Part shown: positions 36,435 to 48,435 of the stretch, in pieces
Position numbering within the stretch: position 1 is the first letter of the stretch
Layout of the letters: every line of letters begins with the position of its first letter
DNA from: Dipylidium caninum
Lineage: Eukaryota; Platyhelminthes; Cestoda; Cyclophyllidea; Dipylidiidae
Direction: 5' to 3'
NCBI GenBank assembly: GCA_017562135.1
Contig: QEYB01001046.1
Span: 3,596,001-3,660,000, forward strand
DNA length: 64,000 nt
Notes under the pieces: model-generated
Database searches by the model: none
Seen by the model: the letters and a program-made list of their open reading frames with translations, nothing else
Told to the model about the DNA's origin: nothing
Translations under genes and position numbers: made by a program

Positions 36435-39030
36435 AGACCCGAAAAACAATTTGGTACCACATTTGTTCTTGTCATTGCACATCTTTCTAATATTGGATAG
36501 GCATTAAAAGCTTGATGTGATATTGTTTTTCTTTGGCGAAACTTTCCATACTTTTGCATTGGAAATTTTTCACTGTGACCCTACGTGGTATTTTGTGCAT
36601 AAATGACAAATGTTCGCCATAGTAATATTTGCGATTTCGTTTTTATACTTCTGATAACCCGGCGAATATTAGCAACCGAATTTGATACACATGGCAATAC
36701 AGCCAATCACTGTACTGAGCAGGTAAATTATGTTTTCGAAGCATACTTCCCTTCCGTACTCTACCGCAAATAACTACTTAAAAATGCTTTTCGGTTCTGG
36801 TGTGATATAGTGGCGTAGTTCAATATATACTACGCAAATGTCTGTTTTGTCCGATTAAGTCTGTTAGTGGCATTCCCAAAATTTAATTTGGTAAACTATA
36901 TTTATCTGCGTTTGCCTGGCTGTGTAAGCAAATCAACGCCTAAGGATGTGAGTAACGAATTTTAGAAACTTTCTTGTCAAATCTCCAAGGTATGGATGAT
37001 ATGTTATTTTATCACAACCCTTTTAGTGGTAATGCGTTTATTTGACTTCGATTAACTTCAAACCGCCAAACTAGGCGTTTTTATGCTTTAGAACACGTGC
37101 CAATTGCTTGGTGCACTGTTATTATCTTGAGAAGTTAGTGTGACTTCATCAACATGGTCTTATGTTCCATCTCATTCAGAGAAACTCACTATACTCAGTC
37201 AGATCTGTCCTAGTCTATGTTAAATTTGAGAAATTTTACGGATCCAATTTAGTAAGATCCGGCACTTTGAAATAAATAATAATGAGGTTCACCTTCCTCT
37301 TGTGCTTAAGGTTATGACTTTAAAGCCTTATTTGATTTTTCGTCTTAATTTATTGTTAAAAATATTTCCTGAATCAAATTCCCTTTCCCTTGATGTCAGT
37401 AATTGTTTCGTCTATTTTTCTTCGCACCGAGCTTGCGGCTTTGGTGACAGAGAATGTTGACAATATTATTTCCAACAAATAGGCCAGGTTGTTACTCAAA
37501 ATTAAAACTGAGCAACTAACTATCGCATTTAGCTTTTTTAGGATTTTTGTATGCTGTAAGTCGGGCTTCCGCTGTTTAAATCTTGAAAATGATCTAAAAC
37601 TAAGGGAAATAACCTCTAAGTGAACCGAAGGAAGCGTTAATTTTTAAGGAATTGAAACAAAAATAGCATAGGATTGAGCACTGGGGTCTTCAATTCAATC
37701 CCCGTCACATCTGCTTTGATTAAAAGAAAGAACTGTTTCCGCGGAACAACATGTCCTGCGGTGGTTATTATTTCGACGTTTGTAGAACTAACTTTTCTTT
37801 ACTCTTGTCTAGCTCGATTCATGTTGCGAATCCCCTAGAAAGTACATCAATGAAATCAAGGGGAAATGATTAGTTATAGTCGCCTTTTTGGTAGCTAAGT
37901 GTATATAGTGCTCTAATGGCTTTAAATGTATTTTTAATGTGATGTTAATCATCATATGTTAGGGCATCATTTTTACTTATTTCGGCCTGAAAAATTGGTT
38001 TCCTAGAAGTTTTCTCACTTGCTACCGAGAAAAATACGGTTTGGAAAATGGTATGCAGTAGCCTTTATGCCTTAATGGCTCGAATCAGTCTCAGCACCTC
38101 GCCCAGCTGCCCACTTAGACGGAATAATGCCTAGGCGCCAGGCTGGTGGAATGCTCTGCTCTTGTTATCTGTGGCAATTGGCGGATTGACTCGTCTTACT
38201 AGTCGGCTGCTGGGGCTTGTGTTAATCATCCGCTGTTGAAAATCTGATTAAAAATGGTACTTCTGGCGAGTTGCAGGTTTATGAGAAAGTAAATAATCAG
38301 TAATTGTGCATTTACTTTTAGTTCACTGCCTTGCAAGCAATTGGGGCTTAGAGGAGATCGATGTCTCGTGTGTGATATCGTAGCACTAGGACCGTGTGAA
38401 TGAGTGGTTCATGTGCAACATGGGTTAGGTCACCTGGTCTGTTTGTGAGGTTAACAACGCCTGACAGGTGCCACACCAAAAGTGGCCTGCTATGAAAGGC
38501 GGCAGTAGAGGGACCTCACCGCGGCGTCGGTATTTCCTCGCCTGTGAGCGTGAAATCGGGAACATGCCCGTAACTCCTTACCTGGGTGGTAGTGTTTGAC
38601 GCATTGGCACGCGCTACCACGTGATGACATTCTTCGCAGAGGAGCGTTCACAAGGCACCCCTTTCCTTAACACAGGTCCAGGACGTCCACCACAAGATAT
38701 CAATCAACTGCTCTCGCGTGAAATGCGAGGGTAAGGAGTATATCCACCAATTCCCTACCTTCCTAGTTGGGCATTCACAACAAGACTCGCCAAATCATCA
38801 CCTCGTGCACGGACAGCAGATCTGAATAGAAGGAGCTTTAAGATATATAATGACTAAATTTGAATGCGACACAATTAGGGTCAAGTTGAAGTGGACATGT
38901 CTGCTTCCTCGAGTTACTTACCTTTGTGTTAATTTGACGCGTACCAGGGCTTGCAAAGTACCGCTGCTATTCACCAATCCAGGCATGGCAATCGCCACCG
39001 CGAACCACCAACTCGCTTGTTCAGAGGAAT
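36435..39030. other. Spacer between USP copies 1 and 2
   Basis: About 2.6 kb. The left two thirds are AT-rich. From about 38.1 to 38.8 kb the sequence is GC-richer and less repetitive but shows no open frame or RNA gene that I recognise. It may contain the promoter of copy 2. Confidence 0.55.
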
Positions 39031-39038
39031 TATAAAAG
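39031..39038 (+). promoter_or_regulatory. Candidate TATA box of USP copy 2
   Basis: TATAAAAG 44 bases before the ATG of USP copy 2. If used, transcription would begin about 30 bases downstream, leaving a leader of only around 10-20 bases. Confidence 0.45.
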
Positions 39039-39074
39039 AAATCGCGCCAAGCCATAAATTATAAGCGCGTTGGA

Positions 39075-39563
39075 ATGGGACGCAAATATCTGTTACCGAT
39101 TGATCCCAGCGAGAATTGCAAGCGAGCTCTGAAGTTCTACATTGAAAATCTTCACCGGGACGATGACACACTTATCTTCCTGCATGTGGTTGAAATTAAC
39201 TTGAAAACCAACTCGATAAATGTCTTGGCAAATGAAGATTTCGAAGGCAGCGATATTTCCTCTCATCTGCACAGACCGATGGAGTCGGGGAAGGCGCTGG
39301 CTTATAAATATCTTGAGTGGGGCAGGGAGGCGGGGATCAACGTGAAGACATTTGTAAGCACGGACTTGAAACCAGCACAGGCCATTCTGAAGATGGCGAA
39401 GGAACTCGAAGTGGACCATATCGTAATGGCGAGCCGCGGACTCAACGCCTTCAACCGGACGATTCTGGGCAGTGTGAGCGATTACGTGATTCACCACACC
39501 AACCTGCCCGTGACCGTCGTGCCCTCTCGCGACGACGGTAAATCCGCCAGTGTAAAGTACTGA
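39075..39563 (+). CDS. Universal stress protein, copy 2 (diverged ATP-binding motif)
   Basis: Single-exon 162-residue UspA-like protein: KYLLPIDPSENCKRAL at the N-terminus, DTLIFLHVVE as the second strand, then a diverged middle. In the ATP signature the first glycine is alanine (ASRGLNAFNRTILGSVSDY), while the later G and GS are kept. Nucleotide binding could be weakened or unchanged. The C-terminus adds a charged tail after VTVVP. It lies between copies 1 and 3 on the same strand. Confidence 0.96.
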   Translation: MGRKYLLPIDPSENCKRALKFYIENLHRDDDTLIFLHVVEINLKTNSINVLANEDFEGSDISSHLHRPMESGKALAYKYLEWGREAGINVKTFVSTDLKPAQAILKMAKELEVDHIVMASRGLNAFNRTILGSVSDYVIHHTNLPVTVVPSRDDGKSASVKY

Positions 39564-40513
39564 CACTCACTATACTGAACCACCATCTCGGTGCTTTCGA
39601 CCTCTCCCTCTCCCGTTCAAGTGCAAGGAGAGACAGTTAATTTTAGATGAAAATTAATTTATTTAAGCACGCTTCTTCTAAGCTGACTAGGGCCGGTTAC
39701 GCAACAAGAAGTTAGAATGGTTTCAGCTGTAGATATTGGGAAATGGGGTGGCGGGAAAAGGGGGAGGAGGAGGAAAGCCGCTTGATTTGCGCTCATAACT
39801 CACAAAAAGGTGACCGGCTGTAAATACTTGTCTTGAAGATATCAACTTCTGTCAATGGGACTAAACCGCGGTAAGCCATGTTAATCAGTCTTTAGTCTCG
39901 TGCATTTGTCATTATTGGTACTCCAACTCTGCGTTTAATGGTTAAAAACTAATCTCTCACTCATTACTTCAACGTGGTTAAGTTGCCGTTCGCTTCACCA
40001 GAGTTCATCTGAAGGTTTTTTTAGGATGCTATACTTCACTTGATCACACAACGTCCCAACTCTCTGGGACCACGTATATTTTAAAACAGTGCAAAAATTC
40101 ATGGTAGTCTAGTCCTGCTAATTCTCAAGTCAGAGCTTCGTTCCGCGGGTGAGTTAGAGTGGGCTTGGTTCTGGCATGCAACGGTGGTATGTCATTTAAC
40201 TTCGACGCCTCTCTTCACTCAAAGGGTGCCGCGCGAAGTTTCTCTGCCAATGGGAGGGGAGGTGCGCTTCTACACGCCCACTCCGCCTCACATTCACGGC
40301 CCGGGATGGCGACTAAACTTTCAAATAGGAAGGTGCGCATTCTTCTTTTCGCTACAGGCCATATTTAAATGCAACGCGTTTGCAAATAGGGCTCGATAAG
40401 CAGAATTTAATAAGACACGCGCAGACCGGTGGTAAAGTTTTCCACAAACCATTCACGATTGTACCGGTTGAGGGATTTGACAGAAGACAGACACAGAGCA
40501 GAAAACGAAGGGG
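39564..40513. other. Spacer between USP copies 2 and 3
   Basis: About 950 bases with no supported coding sequence. It should contain the copy 2 3' end and the copy 3 promoter. Confidence 0.6.
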
Positions 40514-40993
40514 ATGAATGCAACAGGCCGACGCATACTTTTCCCAATTGATGCGAGTGAGAATTGCGAACGCGGCTTCAAATGGTACATTCAGTACTGT
40601 CATCAAAAGGGCGATGAACTGATTCTGGTCCACGTTCTTGAGACGCGCTTTACCCGAGGTATCAATGCACTAGACGGGGACGGTACGTCCACGGGCCTGA
40701 CGGCCGACATGGTGGAGGGCTGCCGGCTGGCCACAGAGGAGGCACGCCAAATCGGCGAACGGTACGCAAGAGCTTGCAAAGATGTGGGGGTGGAATACCG
40801 CCTGCTGGCCCTGGTGGGCACCAAGGTCGGCGAGACTATCGTCCGTGCGGCAGGCGATAATGTGGTCGACTGCGTAGTTATCGGCTTCAAGGGCATGGGA
40901 CGCACTCGTAGGGCCCTGCTCGGCAGCGTCAGCGACTACGTTCTCCAAAACGCTGGTGTGCCTGTACTGGTCGTGCCACCTGGCAGCGTCTAG
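40514..40993 (+). CDS. Universal stress protein, copy 3
   Basis: Single-exon 159-residue UspA-like protein. The N-terminus RRILFPIDASENCERGFKWY is closest to copy 1. The ATP-binding signature is complete (GFKGMGRTRRALLGSVSDY) and the last strand is VPVLVVPP. The coding sequence is visibly more GC-rich than copy 1. Shared PIDxSENC and LGSVSDY motifs across all three copies indicate tandem duplication followed by divergence. Confidence 0.96.
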   Translation: MNATGRRILFPIDASENCERGFKWYIQYCHQKGDELILVHVLETRFTRGINALDGDGTSTGLTADMVEGCRLATEEARQIGERYARACKDVGVEYRLLALVGTKVGETIVRAAGDNVVDCVVIGFKGMGRTRRALLGSVSDYVLQNAGVPVLVVPPGSV

Positions 40994-43900
40994 TCCGCCA
41001 AGTAACCGTCCCTTCCAGAACAGCCTTTACGGTGTTTTATTTGGTTTGTATATTTTTGTGTGTCGATAACAATATAAGTGAGGTGCCTATTGATAAGTTT
41101 TATCACTAAAAGTCGGGCCAACGCGTTTCAATTTATTGTCGAGCTCTCACAGCAAACCCCCTAGACTCGGCAGTCCTCCATTAATGGCACTTAAAATTTA
41201 CGTTGTTGTCACCCCTCCTCCGCCGCCATGGAAGCAGCAGACTTCGGACAACTGCATTGATGACCGCTTGATCCCCTACCCTCTGCCAGTCCTCAAGTCC
41301 GATCTGTAGCGGATCCTAGTACGGAGGAATTGGGGCATATAGCGGTGCCTTTTTTTACTGCTTCTCCTCACTCAGGTGAAACTTTTGAGAGAATTTCGCC
41401 ACGGTTTGCACTCTATGCTCCTCGGTAGACAAAAAATGGCTAAAAGTCTTAATTCTCACCTAAATGCATTTGGTAAACCAGACTCTGCTTCGCAGGCGCC
41501 AAAAAATTCCAGATGGGAGACTTTGTTGGAAGGTCAAGTCAAATGTCCCCACGATGTTATGAAACACAGGGGGGATATGCAAAATAACGTGTAATTGCGC
41601 ATGAAAAACCAGTTTCGATGATTTCGTTATGACCCTAATTTCTAGCGAATGAGATCTAACGGATGTTAGTAGGCTGATAACACAAGACGATCCTAAGGCG
41701 GCGGCTTCCTGGGTCGCTCTTCAGCGGAGGAGAATCCACCGCAGTGGGGAGCATTGTTCTCGGTCCGGTAATTTGAAGACTGCGACGTTCAGGTGCATGT
41801 GCTGGAAACGATAAAGCCGTTACCCGCACCGCGACCACGAGTCTGTGAAAGAACTAGTGGAGCCAACTCCGCAAGCCTAACACGCGGGGAATTAGTACTA
41901 AGATTTAATGAAATTTAAAATGATGAACTTAGCCGTCACACTAAGTGCCCACCATAAAGGGGAATGCCCTTGCCTCTAGAAGGGAGTTTACGGCTGAGAG
42001 CCGGTTAAGGATACGAAACCCACCCGCTCCTCGGCCCCTTCATACTGGTAAATACCTATACAATTTTCACCATAATCCATTGTTGTGGTTCTTACTTCAG
42101 CCCTGCTGTTAGATCTGGAAAACCGGGTCGTAAGAGCCGTACAGCAAGAGGTTCCATCACGTTGGGTAAGAGCTCGCCACACGAAAGTGACATACGCTTT
42201 TTGTGACAAAAGTCTTAAACAAACCGCGGGTGTTTATACTCAAAAGCTGCATTTTTCTATTACGTACTGGACAATTCTTTTGCTAGGCCACAATGAAGTT
42301 AGCATTGTTTATCGTCTCACATTAAAAATGGTGACCGTCACGACGACACCGTGATGCTCGGAACCCACTGATGCTTCTGCCTTTTCCTCGACCCTCTTAT
42401 GGGAATAAGAGCCAACTTTGGAGTTCGGACCAAAGCAACTTCATCCCTCGGAAGGCCGTCTTTACCTCCTACGAGGTTCCACGTCGACTTCAGTGCATTA
42501 GGCCGTGTGTGCACACTGCGTGCGGTCCAAGAAATTCTTTTCACCCGACGCAAGGTATTCCACACTTATCGCGCTCCTCCGTTGCCTGCTGCCTTCAAAT
42601 CTTCCAGTCGGACTCATTCTCTATTGTCACTAACATTTCGGATTTTTGCGCGGAAATTGCACGGGCGTATCACGAACCTGCGGATTATATTCCTGAAAAG
42701 TTTCTACCCAGCGTCCAACCATCCGAGGCTTGACTTGACCCCAGGAGAGGTGAACCAATTGTCTGCTGACAGTGTCAACTGGCCAATGGGGGAGAACAAA
42801 CTAACCACTTCACTTAACTTTAAATCAACCTTCTCTACCACAACCTTGTCGGCCACCAGCGGCGAAGATTCGGCAGGTCGCAGAATCCTCCTTCGCAGGG
42901 GAGATAGGAGGTTGTACGAGTGCCTTCACGGGGTATCTCGTCTAAGTCATACTACCACGGGACTTCGTTACCTTTCTGCTTGTTGTGAAGCCGGTCTGCG
43001 AATCCGCGGCAAACAAAACTGTGAAGAAGCAGCAACCAGCATTGCTGCACGACAACGCTGAACGACCTCATAAAGCCTCACTTACTGTTGACAAGTTGAC
43101 TCCTCGCCGCAATACGCAGTTGCGCCACTTCCTCCTTATTCACCCGACCTTTTGCTCACCGATTATTACCTCTTCCGTGATTAAGAATTATTTTTGAAAT
43201 AAGTATATGACTGAGGCAAGTTAATGCAAACTGCTCGTAAAATTGGATAAACGCGATGTCTGCGCTGGTCGGCGGTTTCTCGCTTCCCCTGGTGGAACAC
43301 ACACTGGTGTTAGCATAAATGAGTCTTCTGGTTTCGCATTTACCTCTACACAATTTGCATTTCTGTGCGTCAGGCAAGCAAATTAAAGGTCGTGTGAGGA
43401 CTGCCTCCAAATACTCATCCAGCTTTTACCGGAAGTGGATCAAGACGACACGTGATCCAGTGTGCAGAAGCTTACAGCTTCGAATTCTACTTCAAAGTCA
43501 CATTTAAATAATTGGAGTTTTTTCAAGGGTTATAGCGGGTTTGCAATGAATCTGGCCGATATGAGGCTTATCCATTCCCTGCCACAGCGCTTCAATTGAT
43601 AGTGAAATATTATAATGCCCACTGTTAAGATAACCGCCATGTAGAGAAGTTTCTAGTTTATTCGGGAATAGCCAGTGAATTGGCACATTTAATCGCGCAC
43701 ACGAGACTTTGGTCTTTCAGCTTGGGAGCAGACCAGGTCGTTGCGCTCCGCTCCGTCGAAACCGCTGACCGCGCGACATCGCCTCTCCCTCCTCGCCGAT
43801 GTTCATCCGCCCTCCGGCGGCACCTCGGGAGCTCGCGAATGGCAGCGGCGCGGTAAGAGCCCGCAGTGTACGAGCTGCTTTAGGGGAAAAAGGATTTTTG

Positions 43901-45077
43901 TTGAAGTACGAGGATCGAAATTCCTCGGTAATTTCTGTAGCAAAATTTTAAGCGACACCAAAATACTGCTTTCGATGCTGATACTAAATTTTCGGAGATC
44001 AGAGTGAATTCATCTTCGAGCGATTCCTTTTTCGGATAAAAAAAAACGGCGAAGGCAAGTGGTTTTTTTTTCAAAAAACCGCTATAGTGAGTGTGGGAGA
44101 GGAACGAATTGTCTCCTTTCACGAATTCGCTTTAGAAGTTGAAAAAAAAACAAGTCACTGAGACGGACGGGTGGGCATACGAGTGACACGGCAGGAGTGC
44201 GGCCAGCGGGCTACTCAATCCAGTTGTGGTGGCGTAGGTGTCACTCTCCGCCCCAAAGTTTCATCCATGAAGCACACAAGTAGTTGGCTTGCCATGCGCC
44301 TCCGAGACCAAAGCGCGTTTGGCAAAAACCCACGAAGAGGGGCGTCATTAGTGCCCCGACTTTGTGTTTGTGCGAGTATACGTTATTTCCAGACAGGTCA
44401 ACCTTGGAAGCGATTCAGTCAAAAGTCGCAGACAATGGGTAAATGAATGTACAAATTAATCGTTCTGCCTCGCCACTTCTTAGGAAGAAAACCAACCACT
44501 GTCGTTTGATGTCTCAGCCATTAATAGGCCTTACTAATCTCCACATTTATGTTAGTCTGGTAAACCGGTACAAAACAGCGGTAGCGATTCTTAGAACCAG
44601 GAGGAAGAACTTCGCCGCCCGGTTTGCGTCCACTGCCATCACCTGTCGGCCGTGCTCAGTATCACGGGTCGTTTGAGAGTATAACTAATAAAAATCCACC
44701 TAGTAAGCAAAATAATTCACGTGTGTGCGCAATTTAGCCGTCTAAAACCCTTACAGGCGCCGTTTGTGTGTTCATGAGATGGGCCTCTACCATTTCCGAA
44801 TGACACACACATACAAGTGCAAAATTCTCCCTTTGAGGAGGACATCGACACTGGGCCCTCAGTGTGGTGTTGCCGAGGCAGATTTTCCCTCGCTGTTACA
44901 CTTAGGAGTCCTCCATGAAGTACAATTTCGAGGTACCTTTACTGAAGGGGCCTCCGGCTCCATTCCATCCCCTCGCCGGGTTTGCGTCCGACTTGCGCTC
45001 ACATCAGCGTCAGTATTGGTAGCTGCACATCTTGCCTCTCAGTAAAACAGTAAAATGAACTAGTGTTAACCTCTTGA
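40994..45077. other. Mostly non-coding 4-kb stretch with a mariner fragment
   Basis: It holds the second mariner relic (43028-43194) and several open frames without homology. Two segments have good splice signals and are discussed as findings: 41376-41594 after a strong acceptor, and 43721-43853 between an acceptor and a donor in a CpG-rich patch. No complete gene can be assembled. Confidence 0.5.
43028..43194 (+). mobile_element. Decayed mariner transposase fragment, copy 2
   Basis: Near-identical copy of 34761-34927, including the extra codon in the HDNARPH-like motif and the same frameshift before PPYSPDL. The damage therefore predates the duplication. Flanking sequences on both sides differ from copy 1. 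The strand is the same as copy 1. Confidence 0.75.
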
Positions 45078-45263
45078 TCATGCGATCATGATGAGCGAGG
45101 AGGCGGCCAAAAGGCTTCCTCCTTCTACCAAATATTTCCACGGGACGTCTCTGGCTGTCGAAATTCCCTCCTTTTTAGATTGAGCCTCTGCGTATGACAC
45201 CTTTGGCGAAAATAGCAAGCTTCCCATGAGTAGGAAAAACGGTACTGCCCGACGAAACGCCAT
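45078..45263 (-). CDS. Candidate small secreted or membrane peptide (61 aa), unknown family
   Basis: ATG 45263 in a strong Kozak context (ACAATGG) opens a 61-residue frame. The N-terminus MAFRRAVPFFLLMGSLLF with VSYAEA reads as a classic signal peptide with cleavage after about residue 27. A short basic/polar middle follows, then a hydrophobic C-terminus (GGSLLAASSLIMIA). A TATAAAA box lies 81 bases upstream, which would place transcription start about 50 bases before the ATG. An in-frame ATG at 45338 overlaps that TATA box and is probably not transcribed. No homologue is known to me. No poly(A) signal is visible close by, and further exons are possible. Confidence 0.4.
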   Translation of the reverse strand: MAFRRAVPFFLLMGSLLFSPKVSYAEAQSKKEGISTARDVPWKYLVEGGSLLAASSLIMIA

Positions 45264-45337
45264 TGTGCTTAGTCGAGATTGGGAGCAGAGCGAAATAAAC
45301 TTTCTAGGACGATGGGAGTATTCAGCGCGTGGGGGCA

Positions 45338-45344
45338 TTTTATA
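45338..45344 (-). promoter_or_regulatory. Candidate TATA box of the small peptide gene
   Basis: TATAAAA on the minus strand, 81 bases upstream of the ATG at 45263. Spacing suits a transcription start about 30 bases downstream. Confidence 0.4.
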
Positions 45345-48300
45345 CGAGGGTCAAAAGTGAATACGGAGATTGCAGTTACAGTCAATCGCCTTACCTCTAA
45401 ATACTGCGGCGAATTCGCCCCGGACATTACCTCCTGGTCGTAAGACTTCGTCGCTCGATTATGTATGAGGTGTTGGAAAACCGTGTTAATAAATTAAAGA
45501 GCCAAGCCGCCTTTATGACACCATTTGATCCCATTTAACAAATGAAACGGAGTTGGATCACGGGGTAAGATCGAAGGACCAAGTGATCAGTCGACAATTA
45601 CCTTCGTAAAGGGATGAAAAATCTTCGAGTAAAGATTCACGGAAGGTCACTTTTACTGTTTTATGGCGGGGGCACAAAGGTTTACATAGTCATTGACAAG
45701 CGATATGTAAGGAATGTGACATTTTCAAACCGTTAAATGAAAAGACCTCTGGATTCTTCGGTATAAGGACTCTTGAAGGCCCATGAATTATTCTATTATG
45801 CATAAAAGGTGGTGGTTTGTCAGTGGAACATTAAAACATCCGTCTTCTTGTCCTAATTCCCAATACGCGCTTCCTAAGCACGTTGAGGCACCCTACCCGC
45901 CTTTTGTTTCCCATCTGGCCTATACAATGCTGCATGTGCTGGGCCGGGATCCACGAAGGTAGAGGAAGGGAAAGGGAGAAAAATGATGAAGCTGAAAAGC
46001 ATTTTTCTTGCCTTTCCTCGCCTCATTCTAGGACGGGCCTCGTGTCATATGGGACGATGACAGTGGATGATACCAGATGGCAGAGGCAAGTCCCCGTACG
46101 CCGACGAGGAGGTCGTCTGAAACCTTCTCCATTTTCGATGCTCTGTTGCAACCTCACACTCGGAGTAGCAACGAACTCACATTCGACTGTCACCATTTCA
46201 GAGAAACGTGCAAGTGATTTACGGACCTGTCAAATGCGCAGAAGATGGTACGTTCTTGCGGTGCACTTGTCTCAGCGTCACAAATAAGCATGGGTGATTT
46301 CATTTTTATCTACAGGGGTGTAAATTTGTGTAGGATGCAGCAGCCAAAGGAAAGAGTTTGTGTGCATGGGCGAAACCCCTGTGAAGTTGGGTGGGTTTGG
46401 GTCGCAGGTCACTAACACGGCCGAGCTAGCTGGGCGTTCATCGGTGAAATACGCTAGTTGTGTGTCCTGGGCAGAACAAACAACGTAAAAACGCCAATGC
46501 GTACCGTGCCACATGCCACTTAGATTGGTACCAAAGTCGTCGATGCTAGGCCTTGTAAAAGTGGCGTTTTACGGAGGGAAACATTTCTGAGGATCTTCAG
46601 CAGGCATGTGAGCCCTGACCAGCCGATTTTTACGCGGCAAGTTGCACGCTGCGCTTCAACGAATAAACTGCATATACCAGAGTTCTGTCCCACATTTGTC
46701 CATAGTCTTGCCAGTGCCCCCTGTACAACTGACCATCAGCCTCAAGAGTTATACGCAATTCCTCATAGTCATTAGGGCACCAACGTCACCTTTCGGTTAT
46801 CTTACCGAGGTGTTATTGGCCCTGAAGGAATGCGCACACGACCTTATTTCCCCATCGAACGCCTATGGCGTTGGTGAACATTTATAGGTTTCTTCCCATA
46901 TAGTCGCGCTGGTGATGTGCTTTGAAAAATAACCCAGGACGCACTGGTTCGCGCCTCGGCCGCCTGACCAACCAGAGGCGCGGAGGTTGCCCTCTCGATC
47001 GGTCGTGCCACGATCCCCGTCGGCCATTCCGTATTCGGCTTATTGCCCTTTCACCACACCGACCCTCTTGTGATGCCCATGGCAGACCCCGAAAAGTCGA
47101 AAGCACGTCGGAATATGTTTATTTCGGTCGCTGGTTGAGGTGCTTTTCTCCAATGATTTGAAAATCACATTCACAGGTAATCGAAGACCACGCGTCGGAT
47201 TCATTTACATTAGGAGGCGCCTTTCCGTTAATGGATATTCTTCTGGCCCGGACCAGCCATTAACCCGGCCATTTTACTGTGTGCTACATATTCTTCATTA
47301 ACGCCTCGTGTCTTTTGCTTTCCAACTCCCCGTTCAGCGTCCTGGTAGTCAAGCCACCCGTTGATAACGCAATAAGGAAAGCCAACACACCTGACGGAGA
47401 GTTGACACAAAGCTATGCTGTTTTAGCCAGAGATACGAGTTGGCAGGACCGAGTAGACGGCGTGCAGAAGCAGTAACCATGTGCTAGAAAATATTACCTC
47501 TCTTCATTATAAGTATTTATGTTTACCAAATGTCACGTGTACTTGCGACGGTGTGGAAAAACGATGGGTTGGTAAAGTGAAGGACGACCTAGAATTACTA
47601 ATGCCGTCTGCCACACATTCCTGGAGCGTCCTTTCCAACCGCCTCACACGTGTTTTTTGGAGAAAACACGCTGCCTACCTTACGGTGCCACTGTTATCAA
47701 ACACGAGGGTTAATAAAGCAAATACCCCCAGCAAGTCACTTTTTTGACTCAGGGCGGCAATAAATGGCACGCATCGAGCGAGGTGCGGCAGAGATACATT
47801 CGCGACAGCACCATAACTCTTCGTCGCCGTTTCTCCTCGACAGCGCTTCGGCGTCATACCACCTCGAGTTGACCACATGGAGCACCAGATGTTATCCCAT
47901 GGTTCAGTGAACTTAAGACGTGAGTCCACTTGCTTCTCCACCTCTGTCAAAAACGTCATTTGTACAGAAGGACTTGTAATTGACGCATGTTTGGATTCAT
48001 TCTGCTGAGCAGGAATAGTACCGCATGTGATCAGAAGCATGAGAGTCTCCCAGCGTCATAGCCTCTGGTTGTGACCGAGGGCACTGGACGAACACCACTG
48101 GTGGAGTGGGGATTACTAAAAAATTTTCCTGCAGTTTAATTCAGAAGTAAGACAACTCTGTGTGCGATACTTTGCACGTTCGTGGTATTCAACCGTCTGT
48201 ATCTACGTCTGCAATTGTGTAAACCAGTCAGCATCCAATGCATCCCCCACTTTGCGTGCATCCACTCACACGCATCCTCTTTTTGCCGCCTCCGCAAGAA

Positions 48301-48418
48301 TCCGAGTGGTACAACTAACCCGCACGATTGATTGGGTTCTAATGCCAACTGCTCTGTTCCCCACGCAGCCACATACGAGGGAGGCGAATTCTCTCCGTTC
48401 AAGGTGCCACAGATGTGC

Positions 48419-48435
48419 TCATTTATTTATTTATT
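48419..48435. repeat. ATTT tetranucleotide repeat
   Basis: About four head-to-tail ATTT units. Simple sequence only. Confidence 0.8.

Noticed and set aside
42399..43061. 220-codon plus-strand open frame ending in the mariner fragment
   Set aside because: An overlapping 120-codon frame exists in another phase, no domain is recognised, and the end lies out of frame in the mariner relic. Probably chance in a GC-richer block.
45264..45338. Upstream in-frame ATG of the small peptide gene
   Set aside because: It overlaps the TATA box and would bury the signal peptide 25 residues inside the protein.
45883..46287. 134-codon plus-strand frame
   Set aside because: No homology or signal; the composition varies along its length as expected for non-coding DNA.
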